A stretch of 64,000 bases of DNA from Isoetes taiwanensis. Its lineage: Eukaryota > Streptophyta > Lycopodiopsida > Isoetales > Isoetaceae. The notes beneath the pieces are model-generated. The model was given only the letters and a program-made list of their open reading frames with translations, was not told the origin of the DNA and ran no database searches. Numbering within the stretch: the first letter of the stretch is position 1; the number at the start of each line of letters is the position of its first letter. Location of the stretch: NCBI GenBank assembly GCA_021234155.1, contig JAJEKV010000128.1, forward strand, positions 1,589,736-1,653,735, in the 5' to 3' direction. The translations under genes were made by a program, and so were the position numbers. This document shows positions 1 through 11,959 of the stretch, one piece after another.

Positions 1-3000
1 CGGTAGCTACTTCGTTCAGTTACGTATTGCTCTTGCCTCTGGCCCTTTGTGTGTTTACCTTTAATAAATAAGAAATTGTCTTTTGTTTTGAGCTCATATT
101 AAGCGCCCGAGAGGCGGGAAACTGGCAGGATCAGGGCAAGGCGGGTTTGCATCCACAGAAAACTGGCGGGATTTGTTTTCTCTGAGCACCAAACATATGG
201 TGTACGGTTCTTTCTTTATTTCGTTTTACCACGGATGCCCGGACATAATATTCGCATTTGTGCTTCAGCCAACGCCGCTACTCTAGAACTATGTTCGTGT
301 TTATGATGGCCAGCAGGAAAAACTTGGTCTTTCTTTTCCTCTTAACGATTTGTTTTCGAGTTTATCGGTTTGTGAACCAAAGCAAAGTATTTATTTTCAC
401 GAAAGCGGAAGAGCGAAGATGATTTCATAAGTGTATGCTCGTTTGTGAAAATACAACCTACGCTGATTGGAGATTTTAAATTTGAATGATTTTGGAAACT
501 GAATTTCAAAGAAAACTTGAGTTTAATGCAAGTTTGCGCGAAATTACGTATTTCATTCTATTTGCATTCATTCATTTTGGTTCCGGAGTATTTTGCATTC
601 TAAATAATGCTGCACAAATCATGCTTGCCCTTGATTTTTGAATAATGTTACGTGTTTTCGCGCTGGTAGGAATACCCAAATACGGTTAAGTGATCAATAA
701 CCGATGTCAATATTAAAACCGGCCTAGATTTTTTCTATACTTATGTCATAATTCTTTCTATATCATTCGTAACCGTTTTAGTATTTAAGCATACCGTTGC
801 CGAATAACATTGATGGCTCGCGATACGTTAAGGTATGGCGGGAATAAAGGCAGTGCAGGCGACGTGGAGGACTAAAATGCCATATGTTTCTACGCGATCG
901 AAGCGAAAGCGTTCATGAATGACAAAGAACCGGGGATGGTGAAATGTCTAACGAGCAATGTCGCGAGGCGAGCGTGCCGACGTGTAAACATATTTCTGGG
1001 CGGCGTGATGGCAATCCTGAGCGTGTTTTGCGTCGGTCTGGCGCCGAGGGCGGCATCGCACTGTCGCGGAAAGGTAGGCACGACCTTAATCAGTGTCCCT
1101 GGCGACCAGCCATGGGCGGATTGACGGCACATTACAATGGCGTGAAATAACGGATTGGTAGGTGCCCAAACGGAACTAAAGGGGTCGCCCGCCACATACC
1201 TTTATTCAAAGGAACACCAAGCCTCAGAGCAAAACAAAGAAGTGCCTGATCAGAACCAGGGGATGGAATTCTAATACAGCGAGGAAGAGGAACAAAAGGA
1301 AACGGCACCAGGCTATGCGTGTTAAAGATTGCTATGAATATCGCGTTGGCGGGTTACGGGGAGCCCTTTGATCACATATGATAATTCGTGCCTTCTGGAG
1401 TCGCCAGGCCACTTTTGGCACTTAGCCTCACCGTGCGCTTTGCATAGACGAATTCCCTCGTTGTGCAGATCCACAATTGCTGTATCAGAGGAAGAGCTTT
1501 ACAGTTTAGTGGTGGTATCCTTTGGGTGGCGCCACATGCGGGAAAAGAGATGAAGTATCTCTAAGGTTGGCTGCCATCATGCATATATAGTCTGATGGAA
1601 GGAGGTTGGGGTGAGCAACAATATGGCGGCGGGCAGGTCGGATCCCTGCGGGCTCCGGCTCTGGGTTGTTATTAAGCACTTTAGATGGTGGAGATCGCAT
1701 GGTGCAATACGAAAGGTGTTACATCATGTTTAAACGGCTGAACGAACGCGTTTCACATAAAATCATCCACGGAATGCTCTAAATTTGAAACTACGGTGCT
1801 GCTTTCCGAATCGGGTATGTGGGGAGATCGCAGACGCTCGGCTACTTGTGAGAAATCATTGGCGCTTGCGGAGGCGTATATCGGAATGCATTATAATATG
1901 CTCTCCCGTGCATGAGGCTACGAACTTATGTGAGCATCGCATTAACTCTGTTTATTGCTTGGTCGGTTGTGTAATAACGTACAGCATTCGACTGGTTGCC
2001 GGGCGTGAAGCGGCTCCAGGCGGAACCGCCATATGCGGTCAGCCGACATCTTGGAAGCATAATTGAGAATTGCTTATTACAGCCATGACGTGGGTTCGCG
2101 CGAGGGTGATAAGATTATCATGTTCCGGTTGGAGGCGATTGGGGTCAAGCGGTCTCCGTGCAACAAAATTAGTAAGAGGTTCACATGGAATTGCAAAGTT
2201 TTAGATCAGGAGCCTTTGGTCGCTAACATGGATTCGCGTTCGGCACCGGTTTTGTTTCACCTTCGCTGGACCTGGAATTAATCCGGTGGAGACTAGGTTT
2301 GGTGGCAAGAATTGGCGGCATAGCGATGTCGCCGACCTGCAATTTACAAATCGGTGGAAGTGGCGTCGCTAAGATCCACACCCTCCCTTATGGAACCAGT
2401 CATACCGGAACGGACGCACAGGTGAGAGTCCCAGCACGAAGGAAACATTAGCCCTGAAAGTCCGGCCCTAAAAATATGGCGGCATCTGAAACTATGGCCT
2501 GCACAGCGAGAATCGAGGAAGCGAGCAACTGAAGCGTAGCCGCTTGTGTAGCTGAGTAAAGAGCGTTATGGGCCGGAGCGCAAGTCTACGTGAGGTTAGC
2601 TGGGGCCCAGCCGGGCCTAATGAAGCTGGGAACTTTCTCGGCCGGGCCTTCACCTTCATGCTTTCTTCATAGCGAATATCTTTCTTCGCGTAGAAATTCA
2701 GGTGGTTTCAGTCCATCATCTACGGAGAACAGAAGTGTAAAGAGCATAAGTTACCTATGACGGGAGTGGCAAAAGTGTTTGAGCTATTGCCGGAACAACT
2801 GGTAAAACTGCGCGGGTATGCTTTTCTTGCCATATCTCCCATTGCTGCGCCCTTAATGATGCATGTAGGTACAGGTACGAAACCGAAGGTTTCTGTCGCG
2901 TGCGCCACAAAGATGTTACCCAACAGAACTGGAAACACAAACACAACCGCGCACAACAAATGCTAACCACGTAATGACAAACTTGATGTTTGCGCTCCCA

Positions 3001-3715
3001 ACCCATTCAAGTTATATTCTGCACTGCAATCCTATGAAAACTCAACGAAATTACAATAATATCCATTACAAAAAATGGGGTAGAATAACATATTCGTTCA
3101 TAATTCTGTACCAGCGAGATTTCACAGAGAGTGCTATACCAAAACAAATTTTACTTTGAGGAAACACTAAATTGCGACGCAATGCTTCTCAAATAATCAC
3201 AACCTATTTATGTTGTCAACTTGATTACTTTGAAATTACTTGGCCCAAAACAAATTAATGTTGAGATTGCTTTATTCAAAGCAATGGCAAACAAACTGGG
3301 CAATAATATTGAAGGGTCCATGAGTAGCATTTCTTGCGATGTTTCAATAGATTTAAATCATCTTACAGGCGCTTTATTTTGATGTTGCCGTGGAGGGATT
3401 GCCCATTTTCACGCCATCATTGCCTTTAACTTGCCTCCAAAAGATCACTTCGTTACGGTGTAAACATGGGGCTTCCTGGATCAGGAAGCGGCTTCCGGGA
3501 TATGAGGATTGCTTTCGAAACTTTAACAGAAAGAGAGTCTGCTTTGGAATGGATTTCGGTCGCGTGTTACTATTTGTAGCAATTTTTGTAGATTATTGTA
3601 ACACTATTTATTCGCGGTCAAATTGTTTAATATTAATGTTAGAGGTCAATTTAACGAAGCACGTAGGCGCAGATTGCAGTTACATTATTGCTTATTAGGC
3701 TTCGAGGTCTCAGTT
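1..3715. other. No recognisable gene
   Basis: Both strands were read and no protein family, tRNA or rRNA was recognised. The stretch from about 850 to 2,650 is visibly richer in G and C than the flanks and carries only short open frames; its style, with long non-coding GC-richer text, would fit an organelle-derived insertion, but I could not match it to a named mitochondrial or plastid gene. 2,650-3,715 is AT-rich and empty. Confidence 0.4.
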
Positions 3716-3722
3716 TGATTGA

Positions 3723-4765
3723 TCACCCATTTTCAATACCTCTTATTGGGTTTCGATTTCTAAAGAGACTAACCAGGTCGTCATCTTCGGATCGACGCTG
3801 AAAGGAACCATTTTGACGCCTTATTGGCACCTCACTGACCGTCATCTCTACGCATCTTTTGCGGTATTCTTCGTTGCTCTTTGATTTTAGCTGTGCAATT
3901 GCATTCTCAATTGCTCTCTTCATGATGACAACGGATACCTTCTCATACTTCTCAAACTTGGTCAGTTCCATTTCATCCAATTTTATGCAAACTTCAATCT
4001 CACCATTAGTTTACGCAAATGTTAAGTCATAGTATTTGACAAGGAATTGTAAGAGACTAACCAGGTCAACCCAAAGATTATTGCGTTCATTAATTCCAAC
4101 TATATCACAACAATCCTTGTCATTCTTATCAATTATGGCTATGGCGGGACCAGCCACGTTCAGCGTGGTGCATCTCTCTAATATGGCATACACCATCTTT
4201 GTCCTAGTAACCGGTGTATTCTCAACAATTTGTGACGTGGGGCGAACAATTTTTGTGCCCATTCTTTTCAACTTAGGCGGAATGGCTTGAATCGAGAGCG
4301 GTAGCAAGCCCTACCGATGCCTACATCATCACAAACGGTCTGTACATACATGGCCGAAGCTTCTTGTAGATCTCTCCTAGTACCATTTCCAATACCATCT
4401 TCTTGAGAGAAGAGTTGTAGAGTGACAAATCATGTCCACTATCTCTCTTTGTTTGTCGCTAGGTTCTTCAATCGTAACCAAGATTGCTTCTAGTTTTTCC
4501 GGATCTTAATTGGTCTTTGCTAGTGTTGTAAAGCGGACCTTGTGGCCGTGACCCTGCGTCGAATGCACTGATCCAAACTTCAATTCCTCTATGGTCGAAA
4601 GTGCTTCTTCTTTTTCCGGCAAGCCAAGGGTGTTTCTTCAAATTCTTTAACCACATTGAAGCCCAAAGTTTGCTCTTTCGAGCTCTTGGATCTTTTTCTT
4701 GCAGCTGCCCTATCACCAATTTGGATTTGTCCGCCCATTATCTCAAAGTTTCCTCCCAAAGCCAT
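3723..4765 (-). pseudogene. Element-borne gene of unknown function, broken (left-arm copy)
   Basis: Minus-strand coding remnant. The likely start at 4765 gives a protein beginning MALGGNFEIMGG, followed by a basic stretch with RAAARKRSKSS. It can be followed through several frame changes: near 4,600-4,500, near 4,440, and again near 4,310. The best kept part (4011-4307) includes CCDIVGINERNNLWVDLV and ends at a stop. After the stop the same frame continues with an acidic/basic helical segment (3723-3980) containing KFEKYEKVSVVIMKRAIE. The copy at 11.96-12.99 kb has the same order and a stop at the same place, so that stop predates the duplication or is a true gene end. I do not recognise the family; it probably serves the element. 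Confidence 0.5.
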
Positions 4766-5278
4766 CATTCCTTTCCTTCATTCTGATTTGGAGTAATAGG
4801 CGAGGAAAAAAGAGGCTGGTTTTAAGTTATAATTTCTCTTGTGACAACCGGAATGACTCATCTCAAGGCGTATCAGATTCGAATACCTTCATCCTCTCTC
4901 AATCTCTCACAATATCCCGAGGGAGGCCGTGAGTTAAGTCACCACAAAATGGACTAAACTTGAAGCGTCCGAAATAGCGGTTTCTTGCCACTCAAGCGGA
5001 TCCAATGGATATAAGCGCCATCCAGCGGATGTCGACACTTTTTGGCACCTGCAAGGCGCAACCACGTCGAGGTCTAAGTTCTTATTTTTAGACCTCCTTT
5101 TTGCGATTAACTGGAGCATATTTGGTGAGTGGAGTTGGATCCTTATCCACATCATTTGGAGCTTCCATTAGGGTTTTTGAAGTTTAAAAGGGCCTTCAAA
5201 ATATACCCAGCTTAAAGCCAAATGAAGATAAATGAACTACCAAGAAATCGTAGAGACCGGGGTCCGGTTCGGCAAATT

Positions 5279-5605
5279 TTATAACTAACTCTTTGGATCA
5301 CATTTTTTTAGCATAATTATTGATAGAAAAAGTCCAAATGAGCTTTAAGCTTAGATACGTAGATAGATCTCATTGAGATCTTTCCAACCTTAGATGCTTT
5401 GACATATTTTAACCACGTATGATTGTCAAAACTCAAAAAATATGGTTTTATTACTTTTTACTATCCTACGGGGCTAAAAGATATGCAAACCATCCAAGAT
5501 TAGAAAGATCTCAATGAGATATATCTATTGCACCAAACAAGAGCTCATTTGGACTTTTCTATCAACACTTATGCTAGAAAATGTGATCCAGTGAGTTAGT
5601 TATAA
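5279..5605. mobile_element. 327-bp MITE with long terminal inverted repeats
   Basis: The left end TTATAACTAACTC is mirrored by GAGTTAGTTATAA-type sequence at the right end, and the complementarity continues inward for over 100 bp (TGGATCACATTTT, GTCCAAATGAGCT, TCTCATTGAGATCTTTC are all found inverted on the other side). No coding capacity. It sits inside an insertion that is absent from the matching position of the right arm near 11.55 kb, which shows that it arrived after the arms diverged. Confidence 0.8.
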
Positions 5606-6889
5606 CCTGCTTTGGTCGATCGGATTATCGCCTCTTCTCGATTGGTGAGTTCATATAGCTTAGTCGGCGAGTTCTTAGAAGGCCCTTTTATGATCTCAAA
5701 AAACCCCTAATGCATATCATGCGTGGATGTATTTTGAAATGAAGGTGTACAATTTGTATGCCCCAGCACAATTTGCTTCGTGTGAGCCGAACGTCCGTAC
5801 TAACCTCGTTTTTGAAATTTGCAATGTGCATATGGAAATTGAAAAGTCCATTCTCCTACAATCCATGTTTTATTCATTAAGCAAATTCAAAATTCGAATT
5901 GTAGGGGGCGGGAAGCCTGTATTGGGATGAAGTAAAGGTCCCGGTTTACGAACTTTTAAGGCGCAATCGCAAATACCTAAAAATGAAAGTTCGATACAAA
6001 GCTTCAACCTACACATTCAAATTTTGAAATGTAGAAGGCGGAAGTTTGTATGGCCATAACCTCTAAATGAAAATAAGCGCCAAGACAAGAATCGGTGAGC
6101 GCATGCTTGGTATCCGACAAACCAAGAGACACCGGCCATGAGTTGCCGGTATGCTATAATGCAAGTGGCTTTTTAGAAGCGCCACATGTTGCATCAGTCT
6201 GTCTGACAACCAATAGAATTAAATACATATGGCACCACGAATGTGCGATCCCCCTTATTCCGGGAGAATATTCCAAGCAAATCTGTAATTATGAGAGTTT
6301 GGTATCCTAGGTGGCATGGGAAAAAAGGAGCGGAAATATGACATGGAATGGCCGATAGGAGGCCATTTTGAGACCCCAAATCCGCCCTAATGAAAGAGTT
6401 TGATGATGTTGCTACGTAACAGATATTGGATATCAAGGCAGACTTTGTATTTTAATTATTTTGTTGAGCAAAGAAGAAAAACCTGGAGGGTACATCATTG
6501 GGATCGGATACCTGTAGAGGATCATCTTCATGAATCTTCACCAATGGAGCTAACAATTGTATGCGTAAACCTGGACAATAAGGTCATTAGCGTAGAAGAA
6601 GAGTGCACATTGTTTGACTGCATGGAGCTTATATGGTGAATTCTAGTTTTTTCTAGATGGTAAGAAAAATGGATATTGCCGAGAGAGTTCTGTGAATTGT
6701 AAAGATTGTCAAACTCCATGCATGTTGAGCATTAAAGTGTTAAGCTAATATGGATTAAAATAAGAGTAATTTAGCAGTTCAGGTTCAACTCCTGAACTTA
6801 GAAACATATTTTGTACTTGTCTAGTCAAATTGGTATGTTGGGGAATACTTGCAAGTTCTAGCACCTTATTTTCACATTGGTGTTGTTCT

Positions 6890-7062
6890 TATCATGGAAT
6901 AAAATAACGGCTAAGATTAGCCAAATGGCTATTTTATAGCAGTTTTGCCAAGAAAAACGGCTAAAGTAAATGGAAAAAATGCCCAAAAAAAAGAAAATTT
7001 TAGCCCAATTTTTTTGCCACCCAAGTGAGTTTTTAGGTTGAATAGCCAAACCTTTACCTCCT
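6890..7062. mobile_element. MITE, copy 1 of a three-copy family
   Basis: Shares GGCTAAAGTAAATGGAAAAA and surrounding AT-rich sequence with 38,232-38,402, and more loosely with 62,155-62,340. GGCTAA / TTAGCC words recur inverted at both sides, as expected of a short TIR element. The right boundary is not certain because related TTTAGCCAA text continues to about 7,550. Confidence 0.5.
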
Positions 7063-8867
7063 GACATATCCATTGGGACATCGATTAGCTAAACCTAAGA
7101 TAGAGTGGGCTTGGAAAAATGGATAGATTAGCCCGAAATTCAACACCAATTTATGTACTAATTTTAAGAAATTTCAAATAGGATTTATGTTTTCTTTTTT
7201 TTTCCCTTTCTTTCTCGTTCCAAGTACAAAGTTAAAGCATTAGAGGAAAAGGAACAATGTCGTGCCCTTTTTTTTTAGGTTTTTGAATAAGTTCATATAT
7301 GTTCGTGTCTTGATTTACGTATTTACAATAAATACAATGTCTTTGCCGGAATGCTTGGATTTTTTTAAATCATTATAGCGTGATGGCTAATATTTTCCTT
7401 TCCATTTTGTGAAAGTTTAGCCAAAAGCAAGAAACTGTGATGGAGAAAAACCATTTAATTTAGCCAAGTGTTAGAAACTTCTAGCCCCAATTTAATGGTA
7501 GTTTAGCTTAACCTATTTTGGCTACACTAAAATATAGGAGTAGTAACTGGGCTTATTAGGGGCATCCTTACTTTAATTCTGTGGAAGCAAGTTCAGCGAT
7601 AACTGGCAGGAAGGTAACCTTCATAATTCTTATTTCATGAATAGTGGTAAATATTAAATTGTATGGCAATTGTTTGTTACAGACTAAAATTGTCTCTCAA
7701 ATTGAACATATTCAAATTAATGTAACATTTCCATGCAATTTCATGGATCAATTGCACACTTAAGTGTGTGAAGACTTATAAATGTTGCAATCCAACTAGA
7801 TGAATTCCTCCTTCCAAGCAATTGTTGATCCCAATATTGGTGGCAATTAGAGTTACTTCATGCATATTAGAGTGGTGTTACTTTGTTCATGCCAACCTAT
7901 GTTGATAAAAGGTGTTGGGAATCCTTTGTAATTGCAAGTTTCCAAGCTGTGAGCACTCTCTATGGCTTCCTACCAAGTCTAATGCCTATTTAAGAAACAG
8001 ATAAAGGCAATATTATTCATTTCAATTGCCTTATTGCTGCAACAGCTTGTTCTTGCGGTGCTATTCTTGCTGCATTACCTTTGAAGGAGATAAGTGTAAG
8101 AAAGCTAAGCTATAAGACGTTGGCGGCTTGGCTAAATTGGACGACAATGTGCAACATAAAAGATGCATGAATGACCTCTTATAAACCAGCAGGTAATCAT
8201 GAAGAGGACAATGGAAACAATCTTGTTCAAGAACTTGGATCTTCGATTATGCCAAAGTGAATTGAAAAGAGAAGGACAAGAATCTAGTGATATTGTAGCA
8301 TTGGAATTACGCAATGATCCTGGACAAATCTATACTGAGAGACAAAGACATGCCTATATATCGGAACTCACACCTAGTTGAAATTATTTATTTTATATCA
8401 TAATACCTTTCGCGAGTAACTTCCAAAACTATGAGAAGGCGTCGATAACCAACCACAAGAATGAATAGTGCACATATAGCTGCTCGTCCCTTCCCAGAAT
8501 GCCGATTTGATGGCTCGGATAGATGCCTATTTATATGGTTGGACATATAGTACAAATGTAATTTATCTTATAGAGTACAATAAACACATAATGCATACAT
8601 GTGATGGTTTGTAGAAGCAATGTACAGAAACCTCATTTTATCAAGAAATCCACAATCAAAATTCACCCTTATCCTTGTGTACTGGTCTCAAATCTTTGTA
8701 AGACAATTTTGAATGGATCTACCTTGTAGGCAGGAAATGGATCACCAAAGAAATTAAATTCTGCCCATGGATTAGACTAGAGTAAGAATGTTTCCTCTGT
8801 TTCCACATGTTGAAGTAGTAAAAGATCGTCCATAAGGATATCTATTTGGGTTCGAAGAATTGTTCGA

Positions 8868-8945
8868 GTAGATTCCTTGGTAGATCATCTGGACTTAGCA
8901 TTCCAGATGAGTTAGCAGTTCATATCTCTAGTACAGCCATTCTAG
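8868..8945 (+). repeat. Left flank of the 13.4-kb insertion, part of the target repeat
   Basis: GTAGATTCC, GTAGATCATC, AGATGAGTT and finally GCCATTCTAG appear in the same order at 24,750-24,829. There GCCATTCTAG is followed directly by AAC, whereas here it is followed by the transposon terminus at 8946 and AAC resumes at 22302. Confidence 0.75.
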
Positions 8946-8977
8946 CATTAGGGCGGATTTGGGGTCTGAAAATGGCC
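8946..8977 (+). repeat. Left terminal inverted repeat of the 13.4-kb element
   Basis: Begins CATTAGGGCGGATTTGGGG and is matched base for base by the reverse complement of 22270-22301. A near-identical terminus, inverted and with one mismatch (TTTTGAGACC for TTTTCAGACC), ends the other copy at 6394. Confidence 0.85.
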
Positions 8978-9562
8978 TCCTATCAGCCATTCCACGTCAT
9001 ATTTCCGCTCCCTTTTTCCCATGCCACCTAGGATACCAAACTCTCATAATTACAGATTTGCTTGGAATATTCTTCCGGAATAAGGGGGATTGCACATTCA
9101 TGGCGCCATATGTATTTAATTCTGTTGGTTGTCAGACGGACTGATGCAACGTGGCGCTTCTAAAATGCCACTTGCATTATAGCATACCGGCAACTCATGG
9201 CCGGTGTCTCTTTGGTAAGCGTGCGGCGTCACCGCCTTCTACATTTCAAAATTTGAATGTGTAGGTTGAAGCTTTGTATCAGATCAGACTTTCATTTCGA
9301 GGCGCTGCGGCTGCGCCTTAACCGATCTTCACTTCATCCTAATACAGGCTTCCCGCCCCCACAATTCGAAATTTGAATTTGCTTAATGTATAAAAGCATG
9401 GATTGTAGGAGAATGGACTTTTCGATTTCCATATGCACGTTACCAAATTTCAAAACGAAGTTAGTACGGACGTTAGGCTCACAATGGGGTTTAATTGTGT
9501 TGGGGCATAAAAATACCACACCTTCATTTCGCTACCGCGATCTACTGTTGATATGGAAGTTG
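8946..9562 (+). repeat. Subterminal block, first copy
   Basis: The order of words here (CCATGCCACC, TGCTTGGAATATTCT, CCACTTGCATTATAGCATA, CTACATTTCAAAATTTGAA, AATACAGGCTTCCCGCCCC) is repeated at 10,951-11,565 and, inverted, at 5,727-6,394. It is therefore a long subterminal repeat of the element family rather than a gene; translations on both strands are interrupted. Confidence 0.7.
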
Positions 9563-9756
9563 CTTGTTGTCAAATTAAACTTAAACACAAGTGAGGAGGT
9601 CGGCACTTACTTACGTGGTTTTCGAGGAGGGTTTGGAGTGTTTTTTTTAAATCCCAATTATCGACATAGTGTGACGCGTAGCATCTTGGTATTAAATAGT
9701 ATGTTAAATTCGAATTATATCGTGTTCATTTTCAGGTTAAACTCAAATCATATAGG

Positions 9757-9862
9757 TTTAGGAATAAGGTTAAAAAGGAAGATATTGGATATTTAAGAAT
9801 AAGGTTAAAAAGGGAAGATATTGGATATTTAGGTATAAGGTTAAAAAGGAAGATATTAGATA
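9757..9862 (+). repeat. Tandem repeat, 35-36 bp unit, three copies
   Basis: The unit begins TTTAGGAATAAGGTTAAAA and ends in GATATTGGATA; starts are at 9757, 9792 and 9828. It lies in the insert (about 9,563-10,950) that separates the two subterminal blocks. Confidence 0.85.
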
Positions 9863-10052
9863 TGGCTCAAATTTGAGATATGCACATAATGGCATGTAAT
9901 GATGGTTGATAGGACTGGAATACGAATCATTCCTACGATTTTCACGTCTAATCCAGCCTATATCTATTCCAGCCTAGATTGGCGCCCATTCTCCTCCCAA
10001 TCTCCGCCCAATCTTCGCTAGATCCTCCGCCCAATTTCTCTAGTCCATCGCC

Positions 10053-10330
10053 ATGAAGAGATCAGCTCTTGGAAGAGCGGAGGTGTCCTCCAAGAGGCCT
10101 ATTACGGCTGGAAAGAGGTGTTCCCCGCAGATTCCCTCCACGCTGCACGGTTCTTACTCCCCGAATGCCTCGATTCCTCCGATTCCTTTGGCGAGGAATC
10201 GAGAGAATGAGGAATCGAGAGGAAATTTCGGAGCGAGTTCATCCAGGTGTTCTTGAAGGCTGGATAGGAGATTCTTGAAAAATGAGTGGTCACCGGCGGA
10301 GAAGAAGCCGAAGATGATGAAGAAGATGAA
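10053..10330 (+). CDS. Possible small gene in the inserted block, low confidence
   Basis: An open frame from ATG 10053 (MKRSALGRAEVSSKRP) runs 67 codons with a basic, proline/serine-rich composition. In another frame, 10,290-10,345 reads as an acidic run (EEAEDDEEDEEVEDEC) followed by a stop. A pyrimidine run of 19 T and GCAG at 10,430-10,451 could be a 3' splice site. The acidic tail resembles that of the coiled-coil protein at 14.2 kb, but no family is recognised and the start is a guess. Confidence 0.2.
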
Positions 10331-10950
10331 GAAGTTGAAGACGAATGCTGACTTCCGAGGAGCTCATGGCGTTAGTTCATGGTACATGCATGTTTTCTTT
10401 TCTTTTCTTAAGCATTCAACTAAGCAGTTTTTTTTTTTTTTTTTTTTGCAGATGATGAAGCGGATGAATGAAATTTGTTAGGGCAGAGAGCACCTCTTAT
10501 TTTTTTCCTTGTTCTTAGTCGAGCTTGCCTCCGACTTCTTACCATATGATTTGCAAGCCTCCGGGCTTTTTTGTTGTGAATAGTTGAAGCCTCAGGGGCA
10601 TTTAAATTTACAAAATGATGTAAAGCCATACGGCCATAAAAATTTTGAATGTAAAAAGTTTTTGCTTCTAATTCCATTTGAATACCTAACTTTTTTTTTT
10701 TGTACATGTGTTACCACTCTTAAGTACATAAGTCATCATCCCTTTTCAAAGAGCATATTATTTTCAAGGATCACACCAAAGCCGAATAGTACATATGCAA
10801 CAAAAATGGAACACACTAAATTAAGCATCGTGTGATCCACTTTCTTATTTGTTGTCAAATTAAAACTAAACACAAGTCCCTCGTCAATAGTCTCCCATTT
10901 GCATATAAAATATCTATCATTCCAAGTTATATTATGTTTTATGAACTAAA

Positions 10951-11565
10951 ATGGCCTCCTATCACCATTCCCGTCATATTTCGCCCCTTTTTTCCCGTCC
11001 GATTTGCTTGGAATATTCTCGGAATAAGGGAATCGTGATATCTATGGCCATATGTATTTAATTCTCTTGTTGTCGGACAGATTGGCCTTAACACGTGGCG
11101 CTTCTAAAAGCCACTTGCATTATAGCATAACGGCAACTCATGGCGGTGTCTCTTGGTTTGTCGATACCAATCATGCGCATCACCGATTCTTGTCTTGCCC
11201 TATTTTCATTTAGAGTCCATTCCCCGCCTTCTACATTTCAAAATTTGAATGTGTAGGTTGAAGCTTTGTATTAGACTTTCGTTTCGAGTTTGCGATTGCG
11301 CCTTAAAAGTTCGTAGAATGTAGGGATCTTTACTTCATCCCAATACAGGCTTCCCGCCCCTACAATTCGATTTTGAATTTGCTTTTTGTATAAAAGCATG
11401 GATTGTAGGGAGAATGGACTTTTCCATATGCACGTTGCAAATTTCAAAAGCGAGGTTAGTACGGATTTGAGCCTCAAACGAAGGCGAATTGTCTTTGGGG
11501 CATACAAATTATACACATTCATTTTCATACCGTCGCGATCCACGCGGTATGGAAGCTCCAAATGA
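10951..11565 (+). repeat. Subterminal block, second copy
   Basis: Direct repeat of 8,967-9,555, somewhat shortened by small deletions. It lacks the outer CATTAGGG end, so the outermost segment together with 9,563-10,950 may be a later rearrangement. Words flanking the insert are also duplicated (TTGTTGTCAAATTAAA at 9,567 and 10,850). Confidence 0.65.
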
Positions 11566-11959
11566 TGTGTGGATAAGGATCCAAGCCCGACTTCGAGGAA
11601 TATGCTCCGGTCTTCAATCGCAAAAAGAGGTCTAAAAATAAGAACTTAGACCTCGACATGTTAGCCTTGCAGCTCAAAAAGTATCGACATCCGGGCGGAT
11701 GGCAGTTTATATCCATTGGATCCGTTGAGTGGCGTGAAACCGTCATTTCGGACGTTTCAAGTTTAGTCGATTTTGTGGTGGCGGTAACTCTGGCCTCTTG
11801 GGATATTGTGAGAGATTGAGAGAGGATGAAGGCATTGAATCGAATACAGTTCCTTTAGATGAGCCGCCCGATTGTCACAAGAGAATTATAACTTAAACCG
11901 GCAGACTCTTTTTTCTCTCGCTTCATTACTCCAATCGCGTGATGAAGGAAAGGAATGAC

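Larger units (their letters stand above)
3716..6394 (-). mobile_element. Partial second copy of the CATTAGGG-TIR element, inverted
   Basis: Read in reverse complement, this block follows the left part of the element at 8946-22301 in the same order. The terminus (CCGCCCTAATG at 6384-6394) matches 8946, the subterminal part 5.7-6.4 kb matches 8.95-9.55 kb and 10.95-11.55 kb, and the coding part 3.7-5.17 kb matches 11.53-13.02 kb. The match stops near 3716, so the right part of this copy is missing or lies elsewhere. It contains one insertion not present in the other arm (about 5173-5726), which holds the MITE at 5279-5605. The two arms point toward each other and enclose 6395-8945. Confidence 0.7.
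6395..8945. other. AT-rich stretch between two element termini; no gene recognised
   Basis: Short open frames only (for example 6400-6639 and 8199-8381 on the plus strand), none matching a family I know. It contains a TGGCTAAAGTAAATGGAAAAA-type MITE copy near 6.9-7.06 kb and related TTTAGCCAA sequence to about 7.55 kb. The last 80 bp (8868-8945) match the start of the repeat at 24.75-24.83 kb and are the left flank of the 13.4-kb insertion. Confidence 0.5.

Noticed and set aside
8946-8977. CACTA, hAT or MULE assignment from the terminus
   Set aside because: The end reads CATTAGGG, not CACTA or CAGGG-type, and 3-, 8- or 9-bp target duplications are not found.
9386-9796. 136-codon frame on the plus strand
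   Set aside because: It crosses the conserved subterminal repeat of the transposon and is not open in the other two copies of that block.
10420-10460. Poly(A) tail of a minus-strand retroelement at the T19 run
   Set aside because: It is followed directly by GCAG and a purine-rich exon-like sequence, so a 3' splice site is at least as likely; no retroelement sequence flanks it.
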